Shown: in pieces, positions 47,191 through 55,162 of the stretch
How the letters are laid out: the number at the start of each line of letters is the position of its first letter
Numbering within the stretch: the stretch's first letter is position 1
Assembly: GCF_001983165.1 (NCBI RefSeq)
Contig: NZ_MNPU01000019.1
Coordinates: 42,032 to 106,031, forward strand
Reading direction: 5' to 3'
From: Pseudomonas gessardii
Lineage (GTDB): Bacteria; Pseudomonadota; Gammaproteobacteria; Pseudomonadales; Pseudomonadaceae
Length of the DNA stretch: 64,000 bases
Notes under the pieces: model-generated
Databases searched by the model: none
Seen by the model: the letters and a program-made list of their open reading frames with translations, nothing else
Told to the model about the DNA's origin: nothing
Position numbers and translations under genes: made by a program

Positions 47191-47617
47191 CTGGGGTGAC
47201 CTCTACTCGCCCATTGCCAGCCAGGCTTGCGCTGAACACCACCACCTGCACGACCCCGTCGATATGCAACGCCCCCTGGATATCAAAGGCCAGGGCCAGC
47301 GGATCGCGACCCTGTGGCAGCGCCGTGACCCGCACATGGCTCAAGCGCGGCTCGTAGGCCGTGATGAACCGCTCGATCAGAAAACGGGCCTGGCTGAGGG
47401 ATTCGTGCAGGCTCAGGCGCATGTCATTGAGATCCGGCAAGCCATAGTCGGGCAGCGTCTGCACGCTACCCGCCCGGGTGCTGAGCATGTTGCCCAGGTG
47501 GGTGGCCACCGACGCCGCGACGCAGGCCAGTGGCGTGCGCCCCGCCAACAGCGGCGCAGTGCCTGCAAGGCGCTCAAGGAAACCGCTGTAGTGACTCATC
47601 TCAAGCCCCCGGCTCAT
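47180..47617 (-). CDS. tssE: T6SS baseplate protein TssE (gp25-like)
   Basis: A 145-residue protein similar to phage T4 gp25, with the LPDYGLPDLNDM and EPRLSHVRV motifs, the latter holding the EPR core that is needed for sheath assembly. ATG 47617 overlaps the tssC stop (ATGA); ATG 47599 is the alternative. Confidence 0.94.
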   Translation of the reverse strand: MSRGLEMSHYSGFLERLAGTAPLLAGRTPLACVAASVATHLGNMLSTRAGSVQTLPDYGLPDLNDMRLSLHESLSQARFLIERFITAYEPRLSHVRVTALPQGRDPLALAFDIQGALHIDGVVQVVVFSASLAGNGRVEVTPGVC

Positions 47618-49089
47618 TCTTTATCGAGCTTGCCAACCAGGAACAGGGTGAAATCCGCCCCCATGTACTTGAAATGAGGGCGGACGCTGAGGCTGATGCG
47701 ATACCAGCCTGGCTCGCCGTCTACATCACTGACGACAACCCGTGCCGAGCGTAGCGGACGCCGCCCCCGCACCTCGGCGCTGGGGTTCTCCTGGTCGGCC
47801 ACGTACTGGCGAATCCATTTGTTGAGTTCCAGTTCCAGGTCGGTGCGCTCCTTCCACGAACCCAGTTGCTCGCGTTGCAGGACTTTCAAGTAGTGCGCCA
47901 GGCGGTTGACGATCATCATGTAGGGCAGTTGTGTGCCGAGCCGGTAATTCAACTCGGCCGCCTTGCCCTCGGCGCTGATCCCGAAGCGCTTGGGTTTCTG
48001 CACGGAACTGGCGGAAAAGAACGCGGCATTGTCGCTGCCCTTGCGCATCGTCAGGGCGATAAAGCCCTCCTGCGCCAACTCGTATTCGCGCCGATCGGAG
48101 ACCAGCACTTCGGTGGGGATCTTGGTTTCGATTTCGCCCATGCTCTGGAAATGGTGCAGCGGCAGGTCTTCCACCGTGCCCCCGCTTTGCGGGCCGATGA
48201 TGTTGGGGCACCAACGAAAGCGCGCAAAGCTGTCAGTCAAGCGCGTGGCAAAGGCATAGGCGGTGTTGCCCCACAGATAATGTTCGTGGCTGCTGACCAC
48301 ATGTTCGCTATAGGAGAAGGTCTTGACCGGGCAATCCACCGGGTCGTAGGGCGTTCGCAGGAGAAAGCGTGGCACCGTCAAGGCAACGTAGCGGGCATCT
48401 TCGCTCTGGCGGAAGCTCTGCCACTTGGCAAATTGCGGCCCTTCAAAGTGGTCTTTCAGGTCCTTCAGGTCTGGCAGGCCGGTAAAGCTCTCCAGCCCGA
48501 AAAAACCAGGCCCGGCGGCGGCAATGAACGGCGCATGGGCCATGCAGGCGACGCTGGACACGTACTGCATCAGCTTGACGTCGGGTGCGCTGGGTGAAAG
48601 GAAGTAATTGGCAATGATCGCGCCGACGGGCTGACCGCCGAACTGACCGTATTCGGCACTGTAGGTATGTTTGTAGAGCCCGGACTGGACGACCTCCGGC
48701 GAGTCCTCGAAATCATCCAGCAGGTCTTGGCGTGAGACGTTGAGCAGCTCGATCTTGATGTTTTCCCGGAAGTCGGTGCGGTCCACCAGCAGTTGCAGGC
48801 CACGCCACGCCGACTCCAGTGCCTGGAATTCAGGATGATGGAGGATTTCATCCATTTGCCGGCTGAGCTTGGTATCGATCTCGGCGATCATCCGGTCCAC
48901 CAGTTGCTTCTTGACGGGCTCGCCTCGGTTTTGGGGCTTGATCAATTCCTCGATAAAGGCCGAGACACCGCGCCGGGCGATGCCGTAGGTTTCATCATCG
49001 GCCGTCAGGCGGGTCTGGGCGATGATGTCGTCGAGAATGCTGTATTCGGTATCCAGGGGGGTTGCGTGGGCGGTCGGGCTCGTGGTCAT
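47614..49089 (-). CDS. tssC: T6SS sheath large subunit TssC (VipB)
   Basis: A 491-residue sheath protein. Family segments are LQLLVDRTDFRENIKIELLNVSRQDLLDDFED, GGQPVGAIIANYFL and the C-terminal RVVVSDVDGEPGWYRISLSVRPHFKYMGADFTLFL (both split here by description). TssB-TssC heterodimers build the contractile sheath around the Hcp tube. It follows tssB with a 27-nt gap. Confidence 0.96.
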   Translation of the reverse strand: MTTSPTAHATPLDTEYSILDDIIAQTRLTADDETYGIARRGVSAFIEELIKPQNRGEPVKKQLVDRMIAEIDTKLSRQMDEILHHPEFQALESAWRGLQLLVDRTDFRENIKIELLNVSRQDLLDDFEDSPEVVQSGLYKHTYSAEYGQFGGQPVGAIIANYFLSPSAPDVKLMQYVSSVACMAHAPFIAAAGPGFFGLESFTGLPDLKDLKDHFEGPQFAKWQSFRQSEDARYVALTVPRFLLRTPYDPVDCPVKTFSYSEHVVSSHEHYLWGNTAYAFATRLTDSFARFRWCPNIIGPQSGGTVEDLPLHHFQSMGEIETKIPTEVLVSDRREYELAQEGFIALTMRKGSDNAAFFSASSVQKPKRFGISAEGKAAELNYRLGTQLPYMMIVNRLAHYLKVLQREQLGSWKERTDLELELNKWIRQYVADQENPSAEVRGRRPLRSARVVVSDVDGEPGWYRISLSVRPHFKYMGADFTLFLVGKLDKE

Positions 49090-49116
49090 GCGATCAGTGT
49101 CCTTTTACTGAGAAGA

Positions 49117-49614
49117 TCATGCGGCAGGGCTGTTCAGCCCCAGTTCGGCCAATACCCGCGCACGGGACTGCTCATCGGCCAGGGCGTTTTCTATGGCCTT
49201 GCGAAAACTCGGCGCGTTACCCAGGGGGCCTTTGAGCGCGACCAGCGCCTCGCGCAGCGCCATCAGTTTTTTCAACTGCGGAACCTGCTCGACCAGATGC
49301 GCCGGATTGAAGTCCTTCATGGCGTTGATACGCACCTGGACGGCCAACTCCTCGGCTTCATCCGTTTCCTGCAGTCGATTGGGCACACTCAGCAACAGGC
49401 TCAAGGCCTGCTTGGCCAGCACCTCGTCCAGGGTGTTCTTGTCGATACTGATGGGCTTGCGGTCTTCAACCTTGCGCGTATCTTCGCGCTGAGTGAAGTC
49501 ACCCAGGACCAGCAGCTTCAGGGGCAGCTCGACCTCTTCCTGGGCACCGCCTATGGCCGGCTTGAACGTGATGTTGATACGTTCCTTGGGGGCGACCGAA
49601 CCTTCTTTGGCCAT
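49117..49614 (-). CDS. tssB: T6SS sheath small subunit TssB (VipA)
   Basis: A 165-residue sheath protein that starts MAKEGSVAPKERINITFK and contains LPLKLLVLGDFT, the classic VipA core. ATG 49614 has a strong AAAGGAG ribosome site; a longer frame upstream overlaps tssA and is not homologous. Partner of TssC. Confidence 0.96.
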   Translation of the reverse strand: MAKEGSVAPKERINITFKPAIGGAQEEVELPLKLLVLGDFTQREDTRKVEDRKPISIDKNTLDEVLAKQALSLLLSVPNRLQETDEAEELAVQVRINAMKDFNPAHLVEQVPQLKKLMALREALVALKGPLGNAPSFRKAIENALADEQSRARVLAELGLNSPAA

Positions 49615-49645
49615 GGTGTTTCTCCTTTGCGTGATGACGGAAAAC

Positions 49646-51199
49646 CTATTCGAGTACCGCTTCAAGATCGACCTGGCACAACTTGCGATGGATCTCATCC
49701 TTGCGCTCGCGCAGGCCATGGCCCTGGGGCAATACGTCGTAACAGGCGTACAGCAGTTGCAACACCTCAAGGGTCAGGTCAGGCTCCCAGCGATACAGGC
49801 CGCAGTGCTGAAGCTCCTGTTCGAGCTGTTCAAGCTGGACCCTGGCCAAGTCATGCTTGGCCCCCTGGACACACAACCGAGCCAGGCCAAGGCGCCAGTA
49901 AAACCGGGCGCGCTCCCCCCGAGCGGCCTGCATGGCGTTTTTGTAGGCCTGGACAGCGGCCTTCAATCCTTCCTTGCGCAGCAGCGGAGCAATCGCCTGC
50001 AAGGCCTCCTCCCATGGCGCCGGGCCGGCACTGGCACGGGTGCTGACCGGCACCCGGATTTGCAGGTGGTGGCTAACTTGGGTGTCGATCCACCCACGGG
50101 TGGCAGCATCGGCAAAGGGCGCGCCATCATGGAAACGCAACTGGGCAACCCCGGGCAGTCGTTGCAACAACAAGGCGAACTGAATCTCAACCTCGACCAT
50201 CGCCAGCTCGGCCTGTAGCGCCTGGAGGCACTCCCAGACCATGCGCACACCGTCAAACCAGAAAGGCGCGCTCGCCAGGCTGGCTTCAAGCTCCAGCAAC
50301 AGGTCGGCGTAATGCCCCTGGGCAAAACGCTCCTGATAGCGCTTGAGCTTGTCGGGCGCCAACCCTCGCAACGGCGTTATCTGTTCGCTGTTGCTATCGG
50401 GAAGAGCGGTGATCCCCAGCCACGTCAGTGTCCGGTTCAAGCGCAAGGCCCGCAGGTCAGTGGTGTTCTGGCGCAACCACCAGGCGCACAGGGGGCGAGC
50501 GTTGTCCTGCAGCGTGCGCAAGAGCTTGTGCACGTCTTTCTCATTGTTCACCACCGGCTCAGGCGCCAGCAGTTGGGTTGCCACCTGCTTGACCTGGGCG
50601 AGCACACCGCTCACGCCTGATGGCGGCGGGTCACTCTCCAGGGCCTGTTGCAGCTTGTCCTCGAGCTGCCTGCGAACGGCCAGTAGCAACGGGGCATCAT
50701 CCCCCAGGTGCCCGACCCACAGCTCATCAAGGCGTGCCAAGTGCCCTGCCATGCCTTGGAACAGGGAACGCTGGTCTTTGAGCGCAAAGCTCTGCGCCAG
50801 CGCCGGCTCAATACGCTGCACCAGCCAAGCAAAAGCCGCAATACGGGTACGCAGCTTGATGGGGTGTACCGTCGCCCAGTGGTGCTCACAGAGTTCACGC
50901 AACATGCCGAGCCCGGCGAGCAGGCCAGGAAAGGATTCACGTTGATACAAAGCCCAGGTCAACCAGGCAACCACCCGCAGATCCTTGGACTCGTGACGCA
51001 ACAAGGCTTCGCTTTTGTCCCTCACACCCTGCCAGTCCGGCTGGCTGTTGCCATGGATCGACCGGGCCTTGTCCAGCTCATTTTCCAGCGCTTCATACCC
51101 CGCCGAAAAACGTATGTCCTCCCCTGCAAAACCGCCAGCCGAGATCGGTGACTGGGCAAGTTCCAGGTAATAAGCCGAAAGCTTGTCTGGATAAACCAT
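49646..51199 (-). CDS. tssA: T6SS sheath-assembly protein TssA
   Basis: A 517-residue TssA protein with an N-terminal ImpA domain (PISAGGFAGEDIRFS, CEHHWATVHP) and a C-terminal VasJ-like helical domain. TssA starts baseplate assembly and then stays at the growing sheath tip or the baseplate, depending on subclass. ATG 51199 is used; a TTG at 51229 is the only upstream option. It is the first gene of the leftward T6SS operon. Confidence 0.92.
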   Translation of the reverse strand: MVYPDKLSAYYLELAQSPISAGGFAGEDIRFSAGYEALENELDKARSIHGNSQPDWQGVRDKSEALLRHESKDLRVVAWLTWALYQRESFPGLLAGLGMLRELCEHHWATVHPIKLRTRIAAFAWLVQRIEPALAQSFALKDQRSLFQGMAGHLARLDELWVGHLGDDAPLLLAVRRQLEDKLQQALESDPPPSGVSGVLAQVKQVATQLLAPEPVVNNEKDVHKLLRTLQDNARPLCAWWLRQNTTDLRALRLNRTLTWLGITALPDSNSEQITPLRGLAPDKLKRYQERFAQGHYADLLLELEASLASAPFWFDGVRMVWECLQALQAELAMVEVEIQFALLLQRLPGVAQLRFHDGAPFADAATRGWIDTQVSHHLQIRVPVSTRASAGPAPWEEALQAIAPLLRKEGLKAAVQAYKNAMQAARGERARFYWRLGLARLCVQGAKHDLARVQLEQLEQELQHCGLYRWEPDLTLEVLQLLYACYDVLPQGHGLRERKDEIHRKLCQVDLEAVLE

Positions 51200-51743
51200 G
51201 GTGGGCCGTACTGTGCTGGTTATGCTCAATTAAAGTATGGCGAACACCTATATAAACACCGAGCTTATACTGAGTGAATTCCATTTCCGTGTAGCGATAA
51301 GTGCAAACCATAGCCAGCAATATTTTATTGGGCAAGCCACCCAGATCTAGTTAAGGAGATTCCTACAAAAACAATGCTGATTCATTGTTTGTCAGCCTAC
51401 TCAACGGGCGCCCTTGAAACACGCAAGGCCGCTCGCATCCGCAGACAAGAGGCTTCATTCAGGCGTGCGCAAAAAATTGCCCAGTCTTTTCAATTACGCT
51501 GCACTTAAACTAAATACTGAGCTCTCAATACCGCGACACATACGCACTGGGCAATTAATTGCGCACTACTGCGCAAACAAACTCAACTTCAAGAGCAAAA
51601 AAACATACAACCGAGGCGCCATTGCACGCCCACGCTTAAACAACGCCCTTATTTTATTAGGCGACGGTTATCCGGCACACTTTTTGTTAGTGAGCCATGG
51701 CGCCCAACAGCGCAAACTTATCTATCAGGCAAGGAAACCCGTC
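51200..51743. other. AT-rich divergent T6SS regulatory region and hcp leader
   Basis: A 544-bp region between tssA and hcp, AT-rich compared with its neighbours. An in-frame extension of hcp starting at 51414 is not conserved in the Hcp family and is not taken as coding. It contains a sigma54-like motif (51548-51562), the small inverted repeat ACAATG...CATTGT at 51370-51387, and CAAGGAAA at 51730-51737 over the hcp ribosome site, one base off the CANGGANG RsmA/CsrA motif. Confidence 0.6.
51548..51562 (+). promoter_or_regulatory. Candidate sigma54 (-24/-12) promoter for hcp
   Basis: TGGGCAATTAATTGC keeps the TGG, the exact N8 spacing and the TTGC of the TGGCACG-N4-TTGC consensus but lacks the CACG part. 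A start near 51574 would give a 170-nt untranslated leader. Support comes from the VasH-type activator gene in the same cluster. Confidence 0.4.
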
Positions 51744-52259
51744 ATGCCAACACCCGCATACCTCTCGATCACCGGCACCAAGCAGGGTCTGATCACGGCA
51801 GGCACATTCACCCAGGATTCGGTAGGCAATATCTATCAGGAAGGCCACGAGGACCAGATCCTGGTCGAGGCATTCCAGCACCAGGTCATCATTCCCCGGG
51901 ATCCACAGTCGGGCCAGCCCACCGGCCAGCGGGTACACAAGCCGCTGATGATCAGCAAGGTGTTCGATAAATCCTCACCGCTGTTGTTCAGCGCGCTGAC
52001 ATCGGGGGAAATGGTCAAGTGCCGCCTTGAGTGGTATCGCACGTCATCCGCCGGGACCCAGGAGCATTACTTCACCATTGAACTGGAAGACGCGATCATC
52101 GTGGACATCCAGTCACGGATGCCCAATTGCCAGGACCCGGCAAATGCACACTTCACCCACCTGGAGGATGTGCACTTCACCTACCGTAAAATCGTCTGGA
52201 CCCATGAGGTCTCGGGCACGTCCGGCTCTGACGACTGGCGCAGCCCGGTAGCCGGCTGA
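51744..52259 (+). CDS. hcp: Hcp, T6SS inner-tube protein (H2 type)
   Basis: A 171-residue Hcp of the group that includes P. aeruginosa Hcp2/HcpB, with GLITAGTFTQDSVGN and QEGHEDQILVEAFQHQV and FDKSSPLLF. Hexamers stack into the tube inside the sheath, carry the VgrG spike and also act as chaperones for small effectors. ATG 51744 has an AAGGAAA ribosome site. Its own promoter and divergent orientation would allow the high levels that Hcp needs. Confidence 0.96.
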   Translation: MPTPAYLSITGTKQGLITAGTFTQDSVGNIYQEGHEDQILVEAFQHQVIIPRDPQSGQPTGQRVHKPLMISKVFDKSSPLLFSALTSGEMVKCRLEWYRTSSAGTQEHYFTIELEDAIIVDIQSRMPNCQDPANAHFTHLEDVHFTYRKIVWTHEVSGTSGSDDWRSPVAG

Positions 52260-52265
52260 ACCCGG

Positions 52266-52312
52266 CCGTGGATCAAACGACATCGCCACCAGCGATAGCG
52301 TTTGATCCACGG
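52266..52312. terminator. Long hairpin between hcp and the convergent AraC gene
   Basis: CCGTGGATCAAACG and CGTTTGATCCACGG are perfect 14-bp arms around a 19-base loop that has its own ATCGC/GCGAT stem. It starts 7 nt after hcp and ends 10 nt before the end of the araC-type gene, so it probably serves as a bidirectional terminator or 3' end stabiliser. There is no T run. Confidence 0.65.
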
Positions 52313-52322
52313 GCAGCGGGGT

Positions 52323-53360
52323 TCAATGCCAATCCGTGGCCACCCCCCGAAACGCACTGGGGCTGAGCCCCGTCCAGCGCTTGAACGCCCGGCGAAAGCT
52401 GCGTACGTCACTGTAGCCCACCTCTTGGGTAATACGCTCGATGGACAGGCCAGGGTTGCCCAGCAACCCCATGGTCCGGGCGCGACGTACCTGTTCCAGC
52501 AACGCTTCAAAAGTCAGCCCATGATCGGTCAGGCGCCGGCGCAGGGTGCGCCCGCTCATGTTCAGGTCACTGGCGACCTTTTCCAGTTGACTGCCCTGTA
52601 AATCACGGGAAATAGCCCGCTCCACGGCCTGGATCAGGTCCATTTTCCGGTGCAGCTGGGCACTTTCCAGTTCCAGCAGGCCAAGGGCCTGGCGCAAGGC
52701 CAGGGCATGATGATTTGGCAACTGCACGTCCAGCCAGCGGGCCTCCAGGACCATGCGATTGTGCAGGCAGCCAAAGCGCACATCGTCACCGAACAAGCGC
52801 GGGTACTCGGCGGCATACACCGGCGGTGCGTGCATGAACTCCATGCGCAATGGCTTGAATTCGCTGCCCACCAGGGTCCGCCCGTAGACCATGAGGCTGG
52901 CAAAGAACTCCTCGGCGGCAAACACCTGGACTTCGGCATAGGGCAACAGGCATTCGACATCGACCATGACCTCCTGCGCACCTTCATGGGTGCGTGAGGT
53001 GGCGATGCCGCCAGAGGTGTGTTGGTGCCGCTCGCCCACGGCAAAGGCATCGCGCAGGGTCTTGCACAACGAGATGACATGCCCCAGCAGGCCCAGGGTG
53101 CCCAGCACATTCTGATTGCCGACACACAGGCCCAGCCCCTGGTCCGGCAAGGCCTTGAGCGCACGCTGGATCATCGCCACGGCCTGGCGATAGGAGATGC
53201 GCAGCGCCGGGTCGTCCAGGTCCGCCAGGGTAAACCCCAGGCCACGACACAGATGCCCGGCATTCGCACCTTTTTGCGTCACAACCTGCCCCAGGGTTTG
53301 CAGGAGAAAAGGCGACACCCGCGCCAGCTCATAGTGTGGATCAACGGTTTTGCGGTGCAT
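52323..53360 (-). CDS. AraC-family transcriptional regulator (OruR/ArgR-like group)
   Basis: A 345-residue regulator with an N-terminal arabinose-binding-like domain (PF12625 type: GLGLCVGNQNVLGTLGLLGHVI) and a C-terminal double helix-turn-helix (VASDLNMSGRTLRRRL and RITQEVGYSDVRSFRRAFKRWTGLSP). Such proteins usually respond to an amino acid or aromatic compound and act on a neighbouring operon. The probable target genes next door are a degenerate porin-like gene and the exported redox cassette. ATG 53360 matches the conserved start; earlier in-frame Mets lie in non-conserved sequence. Confidence 0.88.
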   Translation of the reverse strand: MHRKTVDPHYELARVSPFLLQTLGQVVTQKGANAGHLCRGLGFTLADLDDPALRISYRQAVAMIQRALKALPDQGLGLCVGNQNVLGTLGLLGHVISLCKTLRDAFAVGERHQHTSGGIATSRTHEGAQEVMVDVECLLPYAEVQVFAAEEFFASLMVYGRTLVGSEFKPLRMEFMHAPPVYAAEYPRLFGDDVRFGCLHNRMVLEARWLDVQLPNHHALALRQALGLLELESAQLHRKMDLIQAVERAISRDLQGSQLEKVASDLNMSGRTLRRRLTDHGLTFEALLEQVRRARTMGLLGNPGLSIERITQEVGYSDVRSFRRAFKRWTGLSPSAFRGVATDWH

Positions 53361-53589
53361 GGATCTGCGATTCCCGACTGTCTGCCCGGTTCTTGTTTTA
53401 GAAACATCCCGACAATCATAGGTGCTTGCAAGGCTCGCCGCACTCTGAATGAACAGTGTCCGGCAAAGCCCCCCTCTGTGGCCGCCAATACCCTGCCCTC
53501 TGGGGCGCCAAGGGCTTATTTCTATGGGCAAGGCCCCGATGAAGGCCCCCCTCCAACAATAATAATGAGCCCAGACATGAATCCGACCC
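53361..53589. other. Intergenic region between the AraC gene and a decayed gene
   Basis: No gene is supported. It should hold the promoter of the AraC-type gene and that of the former gene to its right. No operator was clear by eye. Confidence 0.45.
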
Positions 53590-53868
53590 GTGCGCTTGCC
53601 CCCCGACCACTTAAGCCTGGGCATCAATGGCTACTACCTCAAGCAGACGACTGACGATAGGCAATACGGGCGCACCGTCACCAATATTTATGGCGAAGAC
53701 GTCGATGACGGTGTGCGGGGCCAGGTGTTGGCGATTGGTCCGGCGGTGTATTTCACCTTTCTTAAGTACGCCAGTGCAGAGATCCGCTGGGCCAAGGAGT
53801 TTGAGGTAGAGAACCGGCCGCAAGGCGATATGGTGTGGGCCAAGCTGACGATTCCGTTTGCGTTGTAG
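53590..53868 (+). pseudogene. C-terminal remnant of an outer-membrane transporter (phenol MetA-deg family)
   Basis: The last 80-90 codons read like the end of a Phenol_MetA_deg/SphA-family barrel: LSLGINGYYLKQTTDDRQYG, then a hydrophobic strand and a final KLTIPFAL. Such proteins are normally about 300 residues. A possible original start, ATG 53577 (MNPTRALAPR), lies just before in another frame, so an internal deletion joining both ends is likely. Probably not functional. It was perhaps the target of the AraC regulator encoded next to it. Confidence 0.65.
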
Positions 53869-53881
53869 GGGGGGCGTTATT

Positions 53882-55162
53882 TCAGCCGGTGTAGACCGGC
53901 CAGCGCTCGACAATGCTGGCGCCGCGCACCGCCAGCAAATCGCCAAATTGCAGAAGCACCGACTCCGTCTGGCTCGGGCGCAAGAACACCTGGTCGTCGA
54001 CGTCCAGGCCAACCCCCGGCGAGCCATTGACCATCTCCTGATTGGAGCTGCGACCATACAAGCCATTACTTTGCAGCCCCGAGGGCGACTCGAAATCGGC
54101 CAGCCAATGACCGCCATAAATAAAGAACGTGGCGCGCTGGTTGCGATCCCACCAGGACAGCAACCGGGACTTGTCATCCAGCGCCGGGATATTGACCACG
54201 CCGGTGCTTTTGAGCACTGGCGTGGCGATATAGGCCGCCGGTACATGCTCGCTGAGGGATGGCAAATCATAGTGCGTAGGTTTGAGCATGGCCGTGCCCA
54301 CCGAGACTTCGCTACTCAACCGCTCCTGCTCATGCATCCGATAGCTGGGACTGCCAGCGGTATTGAGCGTCAGGCCATCACGCCACAGGGGCGCAAATTG
54401 CTGGCAGGTGAAGTCAACAAAGCCGTTGTAACGCTGCATGACCTTGTCGAACAACGCCTGGGGCGAGCCAAGGATGCCCGGCACGCCCATGCCGACAAAC
54501 GGGTCATAGCCCATGAAGCCCGCAAACTCCAGGTGCTGCGGATGTGCGCTGATCAGCCCGAGCATTTGCCCCAACCCCGCGTTATCGCTGATACCGCCGC
54601 GATGCAGGCCCACATCCAGTTCGATATTGATCCGCAGCCGTGTACCCAGGCCCTGGGCCAGCGCCAGGTATTGCTGCAGGCGCTGCGGTGTATCCAACAG
54701 CCACTGCAATTGTCGGGCGGGGTCGAATGGCCCTTGGTGGCCTTGATAGAACAGCTCGGCAGAACGCACCGGCAACGGCTTGCCCAGCAGGATATCGGCG
54801 TCGGGAAACACTCGGGCATCGTGGTTGAGAAAGGGTTGGTGAAACGACATCAGACGCTGAGTGCCGGCGCGCTTGGCGATGTAGGCCAACAGGCCCGGCG
54901 CAGGCAGGGATTTTTCCACCAGCCGTAGGTGCTTGCCAGCGCGCTGGACCGACTGCATCACGATGTCGATGTTGTGATCCAGGCGATCCAGATCAATCAG
55001 CAACACCGGACGCATCGGCCCATGGGCTTTGAGCTGCTGGTTCAACTGGCGAAAATACTCGCTGTAGGGCAAGCCCCGGTCAGCCGGACGCAACAGCGCC
55101 GCGCCCGCCACCAGCAAGGCACCGGCGCCGAGGGTGCCGGCCATGAAGTGTCTGCGGTTCAT
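53882..55162 (-). CDS. Tat-exported PLP enzyme (DSD1/alanine racemase-like fold)
   Basis: A 426-residue protein. The start MNRRHFMAGTLGAGALL is a twin-arginine signal. The mature part has an alanine-racemase-type barrel with the likely PLP lysine K84 (LRLVEKSLP) and a D-serine dehydratase-like C-terminal domain (about residues 310-415, LLSWWDRNQRATFFIYGGHW). Family members include D-threonine aldolase and D-serine dehydratase; the substrate here is unknown. Export through Tat is sensible because the cofactor is inserted in the cytosol. It starts at the stop of the upstream lactone oxidase gene (1-nt overlap). Confidence 0.85.
   Translation of the reverse strand: MNRRHFMAGTLGAGALLVAGAALLRPADRGLPYSEYFRQLNQQLKAHGPMRPVLLIDLDRLDHNIDIVMQSVQRAGKHLRLVEKSLPAPGLLAYIAKRAGTQRLMSFHQPFLNHDARVFPDADILLGKPLPVRSAELFYQGHQGPFDPARQLQWLLDTPQRLQQYLALAQGLGTRLRINIELDVGLHRGGISDNAGLGQMLGLISAHPQHLEFAGFMGYDPFVGMGVPGILGSPQALFDKVMQRYNGFVDFTCQQFAPLWRDGLTLNTAGSPSYRMHEQERLSSEVSVGTAMLKPTHYDLPSLSEHVPAAYIATPVLKSTGVVNIPALDDKSRLLSWWDRNQRATFFIYGGHWLADFESPSGLQSNGLYGRSSNQEMVNGSPGVGLDVDDQVFLRPSQTESVLLQFGDLLAVRGASIVERWPVYTG

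Noticed and set aside
51300..51316. Possible sigma54 site for tssA on the minus strand (TGGCTATGGTTTGC)
   Set aside because: The spacing between GG and GC is one base short (9 instead of 10), which sigma54 rarely tolerates.
51690..51720. Second TGGC...GC motif just before hcp
   Set aside because: Spacing again 9 rather than 10 bases, and too close to the gene for a sigma54 start site with upstream activator.
51414..51743. 110-codon N-terminal extension of hcp
   Set aside because: Hcp proteins of this group start at MPTPAYLSI; the extension is AT-rich, not family-like, and the ribosome site lies before 51744.
53590..53868. Intact small outer-membrane protein
   Set aside because: No signal peptide and no complete barrel; it reads as the tail end of a larger family.
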